A DNA stretch of 64,000 nt from Notospermus geniculatus (taxonomy: Eukaryota; Nemertea; Pilidiophora; Heteronemertea; Lineidae), in assembly GCA_002633025.1 (NCBI GenBank), contig NMRB01000726.1, forward strand, positions 186,001-250,000, in the 5' to 3' direction. Positions 1 through 10,329 of the stretch are shown here, piece after piece. The position numbers and the translations under genes are program-made. The notes beneath the pieces are model-generated. The model was given only the letters and a program-made list of their open reading frames with translations. It was not told the origin of the DNA and did no database searches. The first letter of the stretch is position 1; each line of letters opens with the position of its first letter.

Positions 1-306
1 TGTTTTGTTCAAGAACATCATATTGGCCAGTTTGGTTGTGACAACTTGTTAGGCCTACATGTACATGGTAACTCTAATTGTAAGAATACATGTTGTACAA
101 ATTCAATTTCAAATGCCAATAGGCTACTATAGGCCTAAATCAAATATTTGATATGGTACATTCATCCAAACCATACATGAACATCATACCAGAAATAGTA
201 GACAGCATCAACCAGAAAAAAAGATCCTTGTGAAAAAAATTGCCAAAGAACTGGTTGTGCACCAGACATCAAAACCTGTATTCAATGATATTCCACTGCA
301 TTAAAT
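1..306. other. non-coding, no feature seen
   Basis: AT-rich sequence with TAGGCCTA- and TACATGTA-type short palindromes that recur throughout the window. I see no open frame, RNA gene or transposon terminus here. Confidence 0.5.
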
Positions 307-366
307 TCAAGGCAGTTGAAAACTGTGCCCATAGTGGTGAAAATAACAATTCCTACTGCTCCTACC

Positions 367-547
367 TTTTGCCAAGACCATATCTCTCAGATTTGTAGTC
401 CAAAGTGCATCTGCAGGACTGTTCCTTAATCCCTGTCCACCACTACAATATCTGCCAGGGATGGACAAGTACTTGTGGCCATACTGCCTGTTTTTTCTTA
501 GCAACACCATGCCAATGGAAAGATAGCGGAGGTATTTACTAATTTCC
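367..547 (-). CDS. possible internal exon, unrecognised
   Basis: The minus strand is open here and reads as a plausible exon: it is preceded by an AG acceptor-like site at about 541-545 (AAATTAG) and closed by a good donor, GGCAAAAG|GTAGGAG, at about 367. The translation is moderately polar with a Cys-Ser-Gly-Gly-Gln-Gly stretch and no family that I recognise. The whole open frame is only about 81 codons, which can arise by chance in 64 kb of AT-rich DNA. There is no matching neighbour exon in the window. I list it only because the donor and frame agree; a chance frame is the more likely alternative. Confidence 0.15.
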
Positions 548-552
548 ATCAA

Positions 553-1190
553 ATTTTAATGAGAATTTCTTTAGTTCTTGCCCAAAGCATATCAGGCTAT
601 AGAAAAGAAAAACAATTATAAGTGAGGAGGACCGTTTATATTAGAATGACAATGGGTTATGGAGGAAGATGTCCCGGCCTAATAAGGCTCAACCCTGTAG
701 TATCTCATGGCAACTGCCATCCCTTTTCCGCTCAGTACGATCTCATACATTCCCTCATAAATCCCTTTTGTTCAGATTATACAGTTGAGGCTAACCGAAT
801 TTAAAATTTTCAATGCGACATTGTCCCCTAAAAACAATAGGAAACAATGAGAAGCACAGTCTACACCTTGGGCTTCGCGGTCCTGACAATAGAGCATCGC
901 ATTTCAAAACTAACATGCATTGTTTGGCCTGCTAAACCCCCTCATGAATTGATGAATTCGTATTTCATCAACTAAGGGCCAAAATTAATGATTAGCGTAC
1001 TTTACATAACTGAGACCTCAGTGGTGGCCATTAGCCGACTTGCAGCCGGTCATAACACAGGGGCGGCTGCAGGAAAACTTCCCCCCATTGTTGGAATGAC
1101 AGGGATCACATGTACAGAGTGAAGGAATTCACCCCTGACATGTTGAACATATTAACTCATTGGTGTCATGTCAAATAAATTCAATATACA
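553..1190. other. non-coding, no feature seen
   Basis: Unique-looking sequence with short chance frames only. No transposon ends or RNA gene recognised. Confidence 0.45.
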
Positions 1191-1192
1191 TT

Positions 1193-1529
1193 TGTGTCCC
1201 GCCACAACAAAATGACTCGGAATGCGTGCAGAAGAAGACCGAAGATGACATCAGATAACATTTACAGAAATCGACAAAGTCAAATTTCACAATAGGCAGA
1301 CAATCCTGAACTCAACAAACCGTTGGTGTCAAATGGACATGGTGGGTCGTATTCATGAAGCGGTTCTATGTTTAGAACCATCTTAGGCCGGTTGCAAGTA
1401 TCGTCAACCACTGTACTTGGAACCGGCCTAAGACGGTTCTAACGATAGAAGCGGTTCCGCTTTATGAATACGACTCGTTGGGTCTTCTTCTGTGCGCATT
1501 CCGACTCATTTTGCTGTGGCGGGTCACAT
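1193..1529. mobile_element. nested inverted-repeat element (outer arms)
   Basis: Outer arms of about 48 bp at 1193-1240 and 1480-1529 are inverted copies, both carrying CCGCCACARCAAAATGA and GAATGCGYRCAGAAGAAGACC-like sequence. This is the structure of a non-autonomous foldback/MITE. A second, unrelated foldback (1346-1473) lies between the arms, so the outer element is older. A shorter relative of the outer arm (GTGACCCTCCACAGCAAAA) forms the arms of the element at 8326-8535. Confidence 0.75.
1346..1473. mobile_element. foldback MITE, CGTATTCAT ends
   Basis: Self-complementary element: it starts GTCGTATTCATGAAGCGG and ends CCGCTTTATGAATACGAC, and the interior repeats TTAGAACCATCTTAGGCCGG inversely as CCGGCCTAAGACGGTTCTAA. 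It would fold into a long hairpin. Its end, (C)GTATTCATRAA, is shared with the unrelated 110-bp palindromes at 13349, 17271, 54356 and 55450. Confidence 0.8.
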
Positions 1530-1617
1530 TTGAGAACACATGAATTCTTATCTCGGATAAGGCTTCATCTTCAACATGCAATGTTGGAGGAAAATGAAAA
1601 TGATGTATCAGTCATGT

Positions 1618-1830
1618 CCAGTGTTCTCGCCAGGCCTTTTAAACAGGGCGGTACCACCCTGTTCAAAATTCAGAGGTCATTTTACCACCCTGTTTGAAAA
1701 TGTAACCTGCAATGCATTTTCTATTACAAATACACAACACCCTGTTTGAATTTCACTCCCACCCTGTTCGAAAATCCAGGGCCATAGGAAAATGCAGTCA
1801 TCCCACCCCATTTGGAAAAATTTCTGGCTA
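1618..1830 (+). repeat. CACCCTGTT-rich dispersed repeat
   Basis: Diverged repeat with several imperfect copies of CACCCTGTTYGAAAA. Positions about 1690-1760 recur in inverse orientation, with small deletions, at 58320-58390. The start (AGTGTTCTCGCC, then AAACAGGGCGGT) resembles the start of the repeat at 7568 (AGTGTTCTCCAC, then AAAAGGGCGGT). Class unknown. A minus-strand frame covers this tract but it is repeat-derived. Confidence 0.6.
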
Positions 1831-1981
1831 GAACACTGTATCAAGGTGAAATGGAAGAGAAAATTGATAATTGATTTTTTTAGGTAATTCTCCCACCATA
1901 TGCAAAAAAATGGGGGGGGGGGGCACCTACAAGGATATGTGAATGGATAAAGCCTGTGCAACAAAAGGTCAGCATTAGAAA

Positions 1982-2039
1982 TAATGTACTTACATAAGCA
2001 GTCACAAGGATAATGTACTTACATAAGCAGTCACAAGGA
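1982..2039 (+). repeat. 29-bp perfect tandem duplication
   Basis: Two adjacent identical 29-bp copies (1982-2010 and 2011-2039) beginning TAATGTACTTACATAAGCAG. Recent local duplication. Confidence 0.95.
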
Positions 2040-3355
2040 AGAAATGCCACTTAGGCGATGTCGATCCTTAAAACAGCAAAAAGAAGTCAGATATAGTTAT
2101 AGGATGGCACAGGATAAATGGTACGGAATATTGAACCAATTGAAATACACAAGACCTCTAATTGTTCCATTTCATGAGCCAAATAACACATGTTCATATT
2201 CATAATTTTCCATATCCATATATTTACAAATAAGATTGTACATACACAAATAAGCTGTGCGCCTGTCGAACATATTGTTATCGACGTGTATAAAATACTT
2301 ATACATATTCCTAGATGACATGGTAATATGATATTTGAAATAATGATTAAGCAAATATCATGCAAAAGTATTAATACGCACATGTAGATGTCAAGTAAAA
2401 AAGTGTAGGCTTTTAATCCAAAGAAGACAAGTGTAATCTGATAAGCAAACATGTATCTTTTATTTAATATTCCCAGCATCCTGTGTACACCATGATATCA
2501 AGTCAAAAAATTCCACCAGTCTATATATAAAGGTGCAAATAGGTGAAGGGGTACATATGCCACACAAAGCAGCATAAAATGTCAAAGACCTTTGGCCTTT
2601 GGGTCAATTAAGTGCTGTAGTAGCAAAGACTTGAAATGTGTAAAAAGGCCTGAAAAAATTAAAAGCAAAGTTGATTAATATTTGGTGCTAATGCTCTGCA
2701 GTAGATAATTTTCTCTAGCCTAACCTAAATCACTCAAGTACATGTAGGCTATATTATGACAAAAATATCATGACTGAATGCTTGGTCTACTGGTACTTGA
2801 ATGGGGCCTACATCAAATTTTGCCATCAGCAGTGCTTAAATCCTTAATGAATCAAGAGCACCTGCGGAATTTAAATGAAAATGAAGACAAAATTTGCATA
2901 AAATAATTAAGCAACATTTGTGTCAGCAATAAAAAGAACAGAACTACAATTGTAAAAGCCCTAACAATTCACATGTTTAGCAATATACATTGTAATTCAC
3001 CAAAATATGTGCATACAAAAATTTATACCCATGCTTATGAATTTTTGGTACTGGTACATATCAATAAGGGAAAGTTACCACACATTTGGTGCTACTGCTG
3101 TGCTACAATAAATATTTGTAATTTTATTTGTAATCTGTATTAATTTCAAATACCCGGTAATTCTAATAAGGACAAAATATAACCCATTTTTATTTTGACC
3201 TATTTTAATGACGGAAAGATTGACACTAACCAAATTGTTAAATTGAAACAATTTTTGCTGAAGACCATCACTTCTACCTTTGCCAGTCAATACATATGCA
3301 GTTATACACACATTTTATCACAGCCTATACAATGTAACTCCATAGTGAACGCCAA
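2040..3355. other. AT-rich non-coding sequence
   Basis: No gene seen. Minus-strand open frames (up to 130 codons at 2087-2479) are AT-driven, rich in Ile/Cys/Met, and lack a recognisable domain or splice context. Confidence 0.5.
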
Positions 3356-3824
3356 AGAACCGCGCACGTGTGCGGCATTAAAATACATGCAGCAGAGTAT
3401 ACTGTGCTGCGAGCGTGGTTGAGACCACCACGAAAAACCACTTTATCTTGACTGAAAATATAAATAACAAGTCCTCAAATAGGGTTCAAAGAGACACAAA
3501 TAATCTTTTGAGGGCATATTGCAGAACGCTGGTTAGTGCATGTGATGACACCTTGCGTAAACTGGTAAATGCAGGTCAAGAATTTGGCAAGACCTGTGTG
3601 TGTGCCAATTTGGACGCGAGGCAAACAGCTGAGCGCGAACTTGTGGTTGGAAAAAGTGTAGTAAAAACACGAAAAATCCCGCCACTGGCAAACACACATC
3701 ACCGTATGGTCTAGCCACATCACTGCAAGGCCACAACACAGCCAGACATTCAGCATGGCGACTAATTACTCTGTGTAATTAACAAACACGCGGACGGAAA
3801 ATGGCTCAGTAGCGACCTACAGCA

Positions 3825-3996
3825 ATGAGACGAAACGGCGGGGAAACCCCCGACATTCACTTACTTCAATGCGAGTTTCCCGAATATCTATCCACTTATC
3901 CTCCCGTCAGAGACTCTCAGACGTCAAGGCACGGTAGTATTGCCTATTCAACACTGTCTAAGCGACATATCATGGCTTACGACCGACTAAAACAAG
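3825..3996 (+). CDS. possible first coding exon, unrecognised
   Basis: A + strand frame starts at ATG 3825 (context CAGCAATGA) and runs 57 codons to a splice donor, AAACAAG|GTAAAAAC, at 3996/3997. The exon would end in phase 1. The product would be a polar N-terminus rich in Arg, Ser and Tyr with no domain I recognise. Support is the position inside the CpG-retaining region, balanced codons and a usable donor. Against it, the better core-promoter signal (4094-4120) lies downstream, so this would need a separate upstream start site. It could also be a chance frame. Confidence 0.25.
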
Positions 3997-4093
3997 GTAA
4001 AAACGAAACGTGGATATTTTTATTGTGCTAATTAATTATTCAAAAATTAATTGAGGCGAGGTGCGCATGCTTCAATTAAGTGTTATGCGAATG

Positions 4094-4120
4094 GCATTGT
4101 GGGATACAAAGATGGCGTGC
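4094..4120 (+). promoter_or_regulatory. ZNF143/Staf-like site adjoining YY1-like site
   Basis: On the minus strand 4094-4104 reads TCCCACAATGC, matching the CCCANAATGC core of the Staf/ZNF143 site. Four bases downstream on the plus strand, AAGATGGCG (4109-4117) matches the YY1 initiator-type motif, which in animal promoters usually sits just downstream of the start site in the sense orientation. The pair therefore predicts transcription to the right, starting near 4100. Seen: the motifs. Inferred: promoter activity. Confidence 0.5.
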
Positions 4121-4250
4121 ACCTGCTTGGTCGATTCGATATGAAAATCGTCTGGAAATCGTCTTAAATACGAAATAAATCCGTAATTTTTATCAATAAC
4201 AACCCATCAGGCATAAAGATAACACTCTGAGGAAACGTTAGTGTCTATTG
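4105..4250 (+). other. probable untranslated first exon
   Basis: Directly downstream of the promoter motifs, the sequence runs to a strong donor, TCTATTG|GTGAGTAATA, at 4250/4251. The only ATG frames are very short (10 and 8 codons), so it would be 5' UTR. The gene it belongs to is not visible in the next 46 kb; the first plus-strand exon with a clear acceptor is the thiamine-triphosphatase exon at 50352, and any link between them is speculation. Confidence 0.35.
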
Positions 4251-4256
4251 GTGAGT

Positions 4257-4703
4257 AATAGCTTGATTCACTGAGAGTGTATGATGCATTTGTTTTCAGA
4301 TTTTTCGTCTGCAAAAATGACAGGTGTCTTCACTCACACTACTGTCTGTGCACTGTCTACCTGCTGCTCTGCATGCACTGACTGACCAGGCACGTGTAGG
4401 CCCTAAATGATGTAGGCTAGTGCAATGACATTGACATGCGGTGAGAGTTGCATGCCTACACCCACCTGCGGGGGTCCTTTAAATGTGTCGACGCTGTCGG
4501 GGAATTCCCATTATGCTTAAAATAGCTTTGCCTTGGCTTTGGGGCATCATGTGAATTCAAATTCAAACACTAGGCCTAAACATGCTAAACACTAAAACAG
4601 GTATGGTAGCTAGGGGGTAGGCCTAGTAGCTAAGCATTTGCTAAGGCCAAGAGGGGGCGCTGCATTCATTGTCAATATCATGTCATGACATGCATTTAAT
4701 TGG
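4257..4703. other. non-coding, presumptive intron start
   Basis: No gene. Contains several TAGGCCTA-type runs and a CTCF-like motif at 4645-4663. Confidence 0.45.
4645..4663 (+). promoter_or_regulatory. CTCF-like motif
   Basis: GGCCAAGAGGGGGCGCTGC fits the bilaterian CTCF consensus (CCNSYAGRKGGCRS) with one weak position. Sequence match only; binding is inferred. Confidence 0.3.
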
Positions 4704-4706
4704 TAA

Positions 4707-5434
4707 GGCCACATAAAATAAATAACTTGTTTCTCATCAGAACATTGGTGAAGGTAAGGTCCGTCAGGGCAATTTATATTTTATATTTTATATTTAAATT
4801 TCTAGGAATTTTACGGAGAAAGATAGACCAGGACAATTTATAATTTTCTTTTTGAAGAAAATGTACATCAAAGTGCAACCACAGGAGCCTGTACCTTATT
4901 ACTCATTGAATTTTTGAGCTATTAGAAGTCCCAACAGTCATTTAGTATCAAAAGTATGGGAAAGCCCCCTTTCCGTTCGCCCCAGCATCCCTAATATATA
5001 ATATCAAACGATATATGATAGGGGGCCTGGGCCCCTAACCCGACACTAGGCCTAATGACTATTCACACTTAGCCTAACGTCAGTGTCAACGAGTATTAAG
5101 GTACAGGCTCCTGTGGTGCAACAGTTCGGGGTCATGAAGGTCGGCCCGTGAATAGGGAGACCACACACACATGGCAAATTCAGGCCTGTCACAACTGTTT
5201 ACAACCTGTCAGTGTCAGGTTGCCAGAAAGGACTTTTTTACACATCATGCTGCCCTGGAAAATGAGTGTTTTTTATCTTTGAAAATACAAATTTTTATTC
5301 AGCTGTGTTCGTTTTGTCAGGCCGGCCCATTTACAGTTTATATTTTGAAAATATAAAATATAAAAAAATATCCATCCGGCACGAAAAATCCGTCCGGCCG
5401 CTGATGAGAAACAAGTAATTTTTTTTATGTGGCC
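4707..5434. mobile_element. Harbinger-like non-autonomous element, TAA TSD
   Basis: Terminal inverted repeats of about 34 bp: the left end is GGCCACATAAAATAAATAAC then TTGTTTCTCATCAG; the right end is the inverse with CTGATGAGAAACAAGTAA and TTATGTGGCC. It is flanked by TAA at 4704-4706 and 5435-5437, the 3-bp TWA duplication typical of PIF/Harbinger. There is no transposase frame. It shares the GGCCACATAAAA terminus with 10890-11284, and carries a later insertion at 4880-5115. Confidence 0.85.
4880..5115. mobile_element. nested TIR element, 7-bp TSD
   Basis: Inserted inside the Harbinger-like element. Inverted ends CACAGGAGCCTGTACCTTA / TAAGGTACAGGCTCCTGTG, about 25 bp, flanked by direct GTGCAAC at 4873-4879 and 5116-5122. 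No coding capacity. A 7-8 bp duplication would suit hAT or P-like transposases, but the class is not proven. Confidence 0.8.
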
Positions 5435-5436
5435 TA

Positions 5437-5505
5437 AGTTGCTGAGAATGTCACAGTGTGAGATTATAAGTTGCTGAGAATCAATGTCACAATGTGAGAT
5501 TAGGC
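5437..5505 (+). repeat. diverged ~33-bp tandem pair
   Basis: AAGTTGCTGAGAATGTCACA and AAGTTGCTGAGAATCAATGT each begin a unit ending in GTGAGATTA; two units with a small internal insertion. Confidence 0.85.
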
Positions 5506-5699
5506 TATAGGCCTAGGCATAGGGTAGGCCTTCCTTAATTCTAGGCCTAGCCGAGGCCTACCTCATCATCATGACCTAATCCCATGCTTTTTAAAAAATA
5601 AATGTGAGGCGGGCGGTCTTGGAAAACCCGGGCACCCGTCGGTGTCGGATGTCGCCTTTTGAGGGAAGTGTTAAATGGCATTGGTGAACCTGCACATTT

Positions 5700-5812
5700 C
5701 AATAGCTGAAATGTACTTACGTAACAGCTAAACAGTAGGATATCAATGCACAGGCAATCTGACAGCCCTTGTTGATCATTCAGCAACTTCTGACGGGTTT
5801 TCCTGGACCGNA
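5700..5812 (+). repeat. dispersed repeat fragment
   Basis: Positions 5762-5808 (CAGCCCTTGTTGATCATTCA onward to TTTTCCTGGACCG) recur near 8537-8590. The preceding AATAGCTGAAATGTAC also recurs at about 51309. This is therefore part of a dispersed family of unknown class. One base (5811) is N. Confidence 0.6.
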
Positions 5813-5849
5813 ATATGACTACCGTATGTACTTTCATGGAAAAAACCAT

Positions 5850-7560
5850 GTTAAAATTGGCCCAGAAATATTTGAAATATTCAAAGTATCAGGTGTACAT
5901 AAGATAAACTAATGTCCATGACTGTACACTGTACAGCAATGTATTTCAAAAATCTTCATTAAAAACCTTGGCTGTAGGTACTTCCTGTCTTCATTTGGAT
6001 ATTTTTTCTGTTGGTTTCAGTACCAACGGCAAATTGATGTGATCATATTGGAAACACAACTTATTTCCCTAAGGTGCAGCAACTTTAAACAAAGGAACCT
6101 CAGAAGACCAACTGCTGAAACTTCTCGTCTCATTTTTATATGATCACTCAGTCAGAAACAACAGCTGCAAATGGATTTGTTGGTAAATGTTGGCCAAAGA
6201 AAAGTTGTAATGTTGTCAAAAGAGCTCCCTCAAATGCGTTACTCCTCTGTATATTTATGTCATGATGAGAGCAGTACCCCCTAGCAAAGTCGTCATTGGC
6301 AACAAGAGTGATGTCTTCGAATATCTTCAGGAAACAGGTGATGAAAAATTCAGTGTCAATTTTTCATCTTGTGATATTAGTCTGGGTAACTAGTCTTCTT
6401 CTTTATTTCCCTAGGGTTCCTGAAATAGTCTTGGAATTGCAAACTTTCAGTCGCTGAGATTTTCTTCCTTAGCACATTACCAACTTTACTTACTTAAGAA
6501 ACCCTCCAGTAGCTACAGCACTGAAGCCTTAGCAATTGGTGGTATCATACATGCTATGAACAATACATGTCGGTCAAAATCCTACATAGCAGACGGAACC
6601 TAATCAAGACTAATTAAGGCAACATTCTTGTATATTAAGTCGTCGCTAATTATCGCCGCCATTAATGACGTGATGTATAATTAGCCCTTTTGTTCAAAAC
6701 CTTTGATTCAAAGATGTTGCTGAGGAGATCAGAAACAATGCCCTCTAAATGTGAGACTGTGAAATTCGTAAATTGTGAACATTGACAGTAGAAAAATATT
6801 CATTTACAATACCAGCGTTGAACAACCAATTAAGCCTACAATGTTCAAGACTTTACTGAATGACTACTTGGACCCTGGGCCTTATTTGCCAACCTGGACC
6901 TTCATGGGGACACTGCTGTTGCACATCAGAAAAAAGTGAAACTTGTCATCTGGCAGTGAAGTCCAACCATCAAAGTCTCAACCAGAAAATCGGGTTAACT
7001 TCAGTCAGTGACACTATCGTCTGGAGTGGAAGTTTCTGATGACTCGACTTCTGACACTTGAAGGACATCCTGAGAGACATGCAGACAGACATGTCCAAGC
7101 CTTGTGGGCCAAATTTGTCTCTGATGTTGTAAACCATATTTGTTGTGGCCACTTTCTGTATTTTTGCCACGTAATTATGAGAAAAAAAGGTTGCATGAAA
7201 GGTTTCTTGGTCATAATTATAGGGAATAAAAAATGTCAGAGGACTCTTTATTAGATGTATGTTCATCATCTTTTGCTGGCACCCTTAGGGATTTGGACTG
7301 TTTGACTATTCAAGGGTTTCTATTGGTAAGATTTCAAGGGGTTGTATTATTGGATAAGAACCCAAAGGGTCCCTGAAGCTAGGGCCGGCCAGGAAGGATT
7401 GGCTAGGTAGGGTTTGTTTTTTTCCAGTCCAGTTCATTAGCACTGGTCCAAATTTTTTTTGTCAGACTTTTCTGTAGCTTATATGCTTATGGCGACTTCG
7501 ATGAGGATTGAGGATGAGATATCCTATATATAGCAGCTTGCTAAATTCCTCTGAACAAGA
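5850..7560. other. non-coding, no feature seen
   Basis: Unique AT-rich sequence. Overlapping frames at 6970-7269 on both strands look like chance. No transposon end, RNA or splice-bounded exon was recognised. Confidence 0.45.
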
Positions 7561-7567
7561 TCATAGA

Positions 7568-7830
7568 GCAGTGTTCTCCACACCAGTTAAAAAAAGGGCG
7601 GTCCGCCCCTCTTAAAAATACCGACGGCAAAATCTGCCCCTCTTAAAAAATTCGCCCGCCCTTCTTTAAACTCAACTATGCATCTCAGATGCTCAGAAAA
7701 AGCATCTCAGAGCACCTAAAATCCAAATTTCCCCCGGCGGAAGGTGCCTTCGGCACCACGCCCACCGCCGCCCTTCTTAGACCAAAACCTGTGGATAACA
7801 CTGATAGAGTGATTGTAATGTAACAAACGG
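7568..7830 (+). repeat. GGGCGG-rich diverged repeat
   Basis: Begins CAGTGTTCTCCACACCAG and contains multiple GGGCGG/CGCCCCTCTTAAAAA-type units and CCGCCGCCC. Layout resembles the repeat at 1618-1830 and looser relatives at 21765-22041 and 47900-48110. Class unknown. Confidence 0.45.
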
Positions 7831-7834
7831 GAAA

Positions 7835-8320
7835 TAAATAACTTGTAAGAAGGGTGGGTCAACATCCTCCCTGACCCCCTCCCAAACTGCCCTGGCCATC
7901 TGGTCAAGTTATGGACATAAAGGCTTACCATGCACAGTGCTATGGCATGTCGAAGCCCATTCCTTCAGAAAGAAAAGAAAAATCTCTCATTTACGCTTAA
8001 TCAAGAAATATAAACCAAATCTCTATCACGTCATTAACATTTAATGGCAACTAAGACAACGGCAGCATCCGCAATCGACCAGTGATTTGACCCCATTACA
8101 CAAGACAGCGTTGTGTCTATCTGTCCTCGATGAGAATTCTGATGAGACAAAATTAGCGTGAGCTGTTTCTGTGGAACAATTATCAAGTCTTCGGTTCGTT
8201 TGACCATGATTATTGCAAGGAATTTATTTTGACGAATGCGGTGGACGGGTCTTGAATGGTACTGAACGAGTGCGATTGCAAATGAAAATGTGTGTGAATG
8301 CTCACTTGGTGGTACTGGTA
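7835..8320. other. non-coding, no feature seen
   Basis: No gene recognised; the minus-strand frame at 8034-8324 has no family match that I know. Confidence 0.4.
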
Positions 8321-8325
8321 TCATT

Positions 8326-8535
8326 TGTGACCCTCCACAGCAAAACCAGTCGCATGTCGCTCTTTAGCTTGGCAGGTCGAGACCAAATGTTTGTCAGTTT
8401 CAATATTGTCTGTTATGAAATCTGAAATTATCTATTTCTTCCATTCTCATCTTATTAATTCGTTGCGGCTCACCTTCTGAGCGACATGCGACTGGTTTTG
8501 CTGTGGACATGGTGGAGGGTCACATTCGTGCTAGG
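8326..8535. mobile_element. foldback element
   Basis: Left arm at about 8327-8365 (GTGACCCTCCACAGCAAAAC then CAGTCGCATGTCGCTC) and right arm at about 8480-8528 are inverted copies, the right arm with a short extra piece (CATGTCCA). A loop of about 115 bp separates them. The arm start is related to the outer arms of 1193-1529. Confidence 0.7.
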
Positions 8536-8536
8536 C

Positions 8537-8595
8537 AGCCCTTGTTGATCATTCAGCAACATCCATCGGGTTTGTTTTCCTGAACCGCCTGACAA
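8537..8595 (+). repeat. dispersed repeat fragment (see 5762)
   Basis: CAGCCCTTGTTGATCATTCA and the following bases to CCTGAACCG match 5762-5810 with a few substitutions and a short insertion. Confidence 0.75.
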
Positions 8596-8599
8596 TGAC

Positions 8600-9735
8600 A
8601 GTTTTGAGAATGACCAACAGGTGTGACACAAGCGGTCTCTTTGTATTTCATTTTTCCATCAGGGCCGACGCTATTGCATTATTGGCCCTGGTAAGTACGG
8701 AGGAGGCCATCACAAGCTACTCATGTTCCTCACTTTGGTTTCGTGCAAAAACAACCTGATGCCACTTTTCCATTTGGAACATTCATTGTTGTCCTGAATT
8801 GATACATGCTGCTTCTTCCTCTACTTTACCTGATATCAAAACATTTTGCTATTGTCAGGACCTCTCTTTCACAGCTTAGCCCACCTACACTGCAAGAATC
8901 TCCTAAACATGTAAATCTTTCGGAAGTGTCTAGGGAAATATTAAACGCCAATGTCAGACCATTTGTGTTTTTCAACTCACAGTAAATTGCCAATTTAGTC
9001 TACCTTGCCTCGTTTTATTGTGCCTTGTTCATTTCCACTTTTGGTGTGAAATGTTTCTTTGTTATTTTTTGTCTCGATGATGGGATCTGTTGAGGAAATG
9101 GCCATCGTCTTCTGTGACATGATGATTTTATTACCATAAATCCCTCTGCTGGTGTTTGGCCTCTGAGATGACATCCGTGCTTGCTTTTATTTTCACTCAT
9201 TGCCTTGGGGATTCACGCACCTGAACAGAGTGGGAGACATGCACTCCAGTAAAGAAAAGAAAGTTTCTTCCTCACATATTCTTCATTTCTTTACGGAGAA
9301 TGTTGAGTGTGTAAGTTGCCACGAGAGGGCCGATTACAAATCTGAGGTATACTGGCAGCGATTACATCAGAGGTTGGTCAACATTGAGAAAGAGGGTGAC
9401 GCAACCTGTACAGTGTATACCAACGGGGAATACCCTTGCTAGATCACTCTCAAACTCCAAGGACAGATTTTCATAATAGAAGGGTCAGGCCTTACCGCCA
9501 CAGACATTTCTCAGTCATAACATGTGTTCAGCCCTTTATTGCAGATCCTCGCAACTCCTCAAGACATACCCACCGTTCTACACGGAAATTACTTCCAGCT
9601 GATGTCTAATTACTAATTAGACTAATTAGTGCTTTTCCTGATGGGTTGTGTTCTCCCCTCAAGGCCATATTCCACAGCAAGCAGGATCAAGGTCAACTGA
9701 TTAACCCCTGCAAGGCTGCAGTCTGTGATTTTCAG
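8600..9735. other. non-coding, no clear gene
   Basis: Mostly unique. The plus-strand frame 9200-9442 (80 codons, Cys-X2-Cys in the middle) has rather coding-like composition but no splice context or family I recognise. A TCAAGGTCA nuclear-receptor-like half-site lies at 9687-9695. Confidence 0.4.
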
Positions 9736-9741
9736 TCATAT

Positions 9742-9922
9742 ACAGTGGAACCTCTCTGTTAAGGACACCTCTGGGATTGACAAATGCTGTCCTTAATTGA
9801 GAGGTGTCCTGATTACAGAGGTCAAAATGAATAGAAATTGTTAATTTGGGACTGAACTTTGGTGTCCTTAATAGAGAGGTGTCCTCCTGGCAGAGGTGTC
9901 CGCTTAAGGGAGGTTCCACTGT
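9742..9922. mobile_element. pogo-like MITE
   Basis: Ends ACAGTGGAACCTCTCTGTTA and, inverted, GAGGTTCCACTGT; the CAGTGGAACCTC terminus next to TA is characteristic of pogo/Tigger-like Tc1-mariner MITEs. Internal AGAGGTGTCCT units repeat the sub-terminal sequence. About 181 bp, non-coding. Confidence 0.75.
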
Positions 9923-9929
9923 GTACATG

Positions 9930-10180
9930 TATATGTACCTTACCCTCTTCCTTAAAGGTGTGGCGACAGATGTGGATATTCGGTTGATGCTTTCCCTGCC
10001 ACTCTTCTAAAAGTTGTGAGAAGCTGACACATCAATTGCAGGGTTTCTGTTTTGAATGAGTGGAAGAGAAAGCAGAATGGCTAGCTTGCTTTTAATTGTA
10101 AAGGCAATAATCTGAATTCCATCAAAGGTTTTCATTCGCATATCATCAGCTAAGTACATGTAAAAGAGGAAACTATCTGT
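9930..10180. other. non-coding spacer
   Basis: No feature recognised. Confidence 0.4.
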
Positions 10181-10257
10181 TCTAGAGTTTCTGTTCTGGA
10201 CTATCTGTTCTAGACTATCTGTTCTAGACTATCTAAACTATCTGTTCTAGAGTTTCG
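10180..10257 (+). repeat. ~15-bp minisatellite
   Basis: Four to six imperfect units of CTGTTCTAGACTATCT, with variants AGAGTTT and TCTGGACTATC. Immediately precedes the hammerhead-like core at 10264. Confidence 0.85.
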
Positions 10258-10263
10258 GATTGT

Positions 10264-10325
10264 AAAGTTCCAGCCTGAAGAAGACCCCGGTTGGGGTCGA
10301 AAATTCGCAATCACTCTGGAAATTG
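10264..10325 (+). other. hammerhead-ribozyme-like core, copy 1
   Basis: CTGAAGA (10275-10281), one A, then a perfect 6-bp stem GACCCC/GGGGTC with a GGTT loop, then GAAA (10299-10302). This mimics the CUGANGA-stem II-GAAA core of hammerhead ribozymes, but with one extra A. Flanks TTCCAG (10268-10273) and CTGGAA (10316-10321) are perfectly complementary, in the place expected for stem I. Pairing right next to the core and a good stem III/cleavage triplet are not clear. Related copies lie at 18405 and 63838, all on the plus strand. It may instead be a conserved hairpin of a dispersed element. Confidence 0.35.
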
Positions 10326-10329
10326 TCTT

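Larger units (their letters stand above)
3356..4260. promoter_or_regulatory. CpG-retaining promoter-like region
   Basis: Compared with its surroundings this stretch is visibly richer in CpG (for example GCGCACGTGTGCGG near 3361, GACGCGAGG near 3614, CACGCGGACGG near 3788). In animals with mosaic methylation, local CpG retention often marks unmethylated promoters. It contains an E-box CACGTG, the ZNF143/YY1-like pair at 4094-4120 and two donor-terminated exon candidates. Overlapping frames on both strands at 3415-3756 are unassigned. Confidence 0.45.

Noticed and set aside
2087-2479. 130-codon minus-strand open frame
   Set aside because: AT-driven composition, rich in Ile/Cys/Met, no domain, no splice sites, and a second overlapping frame on the same strand.
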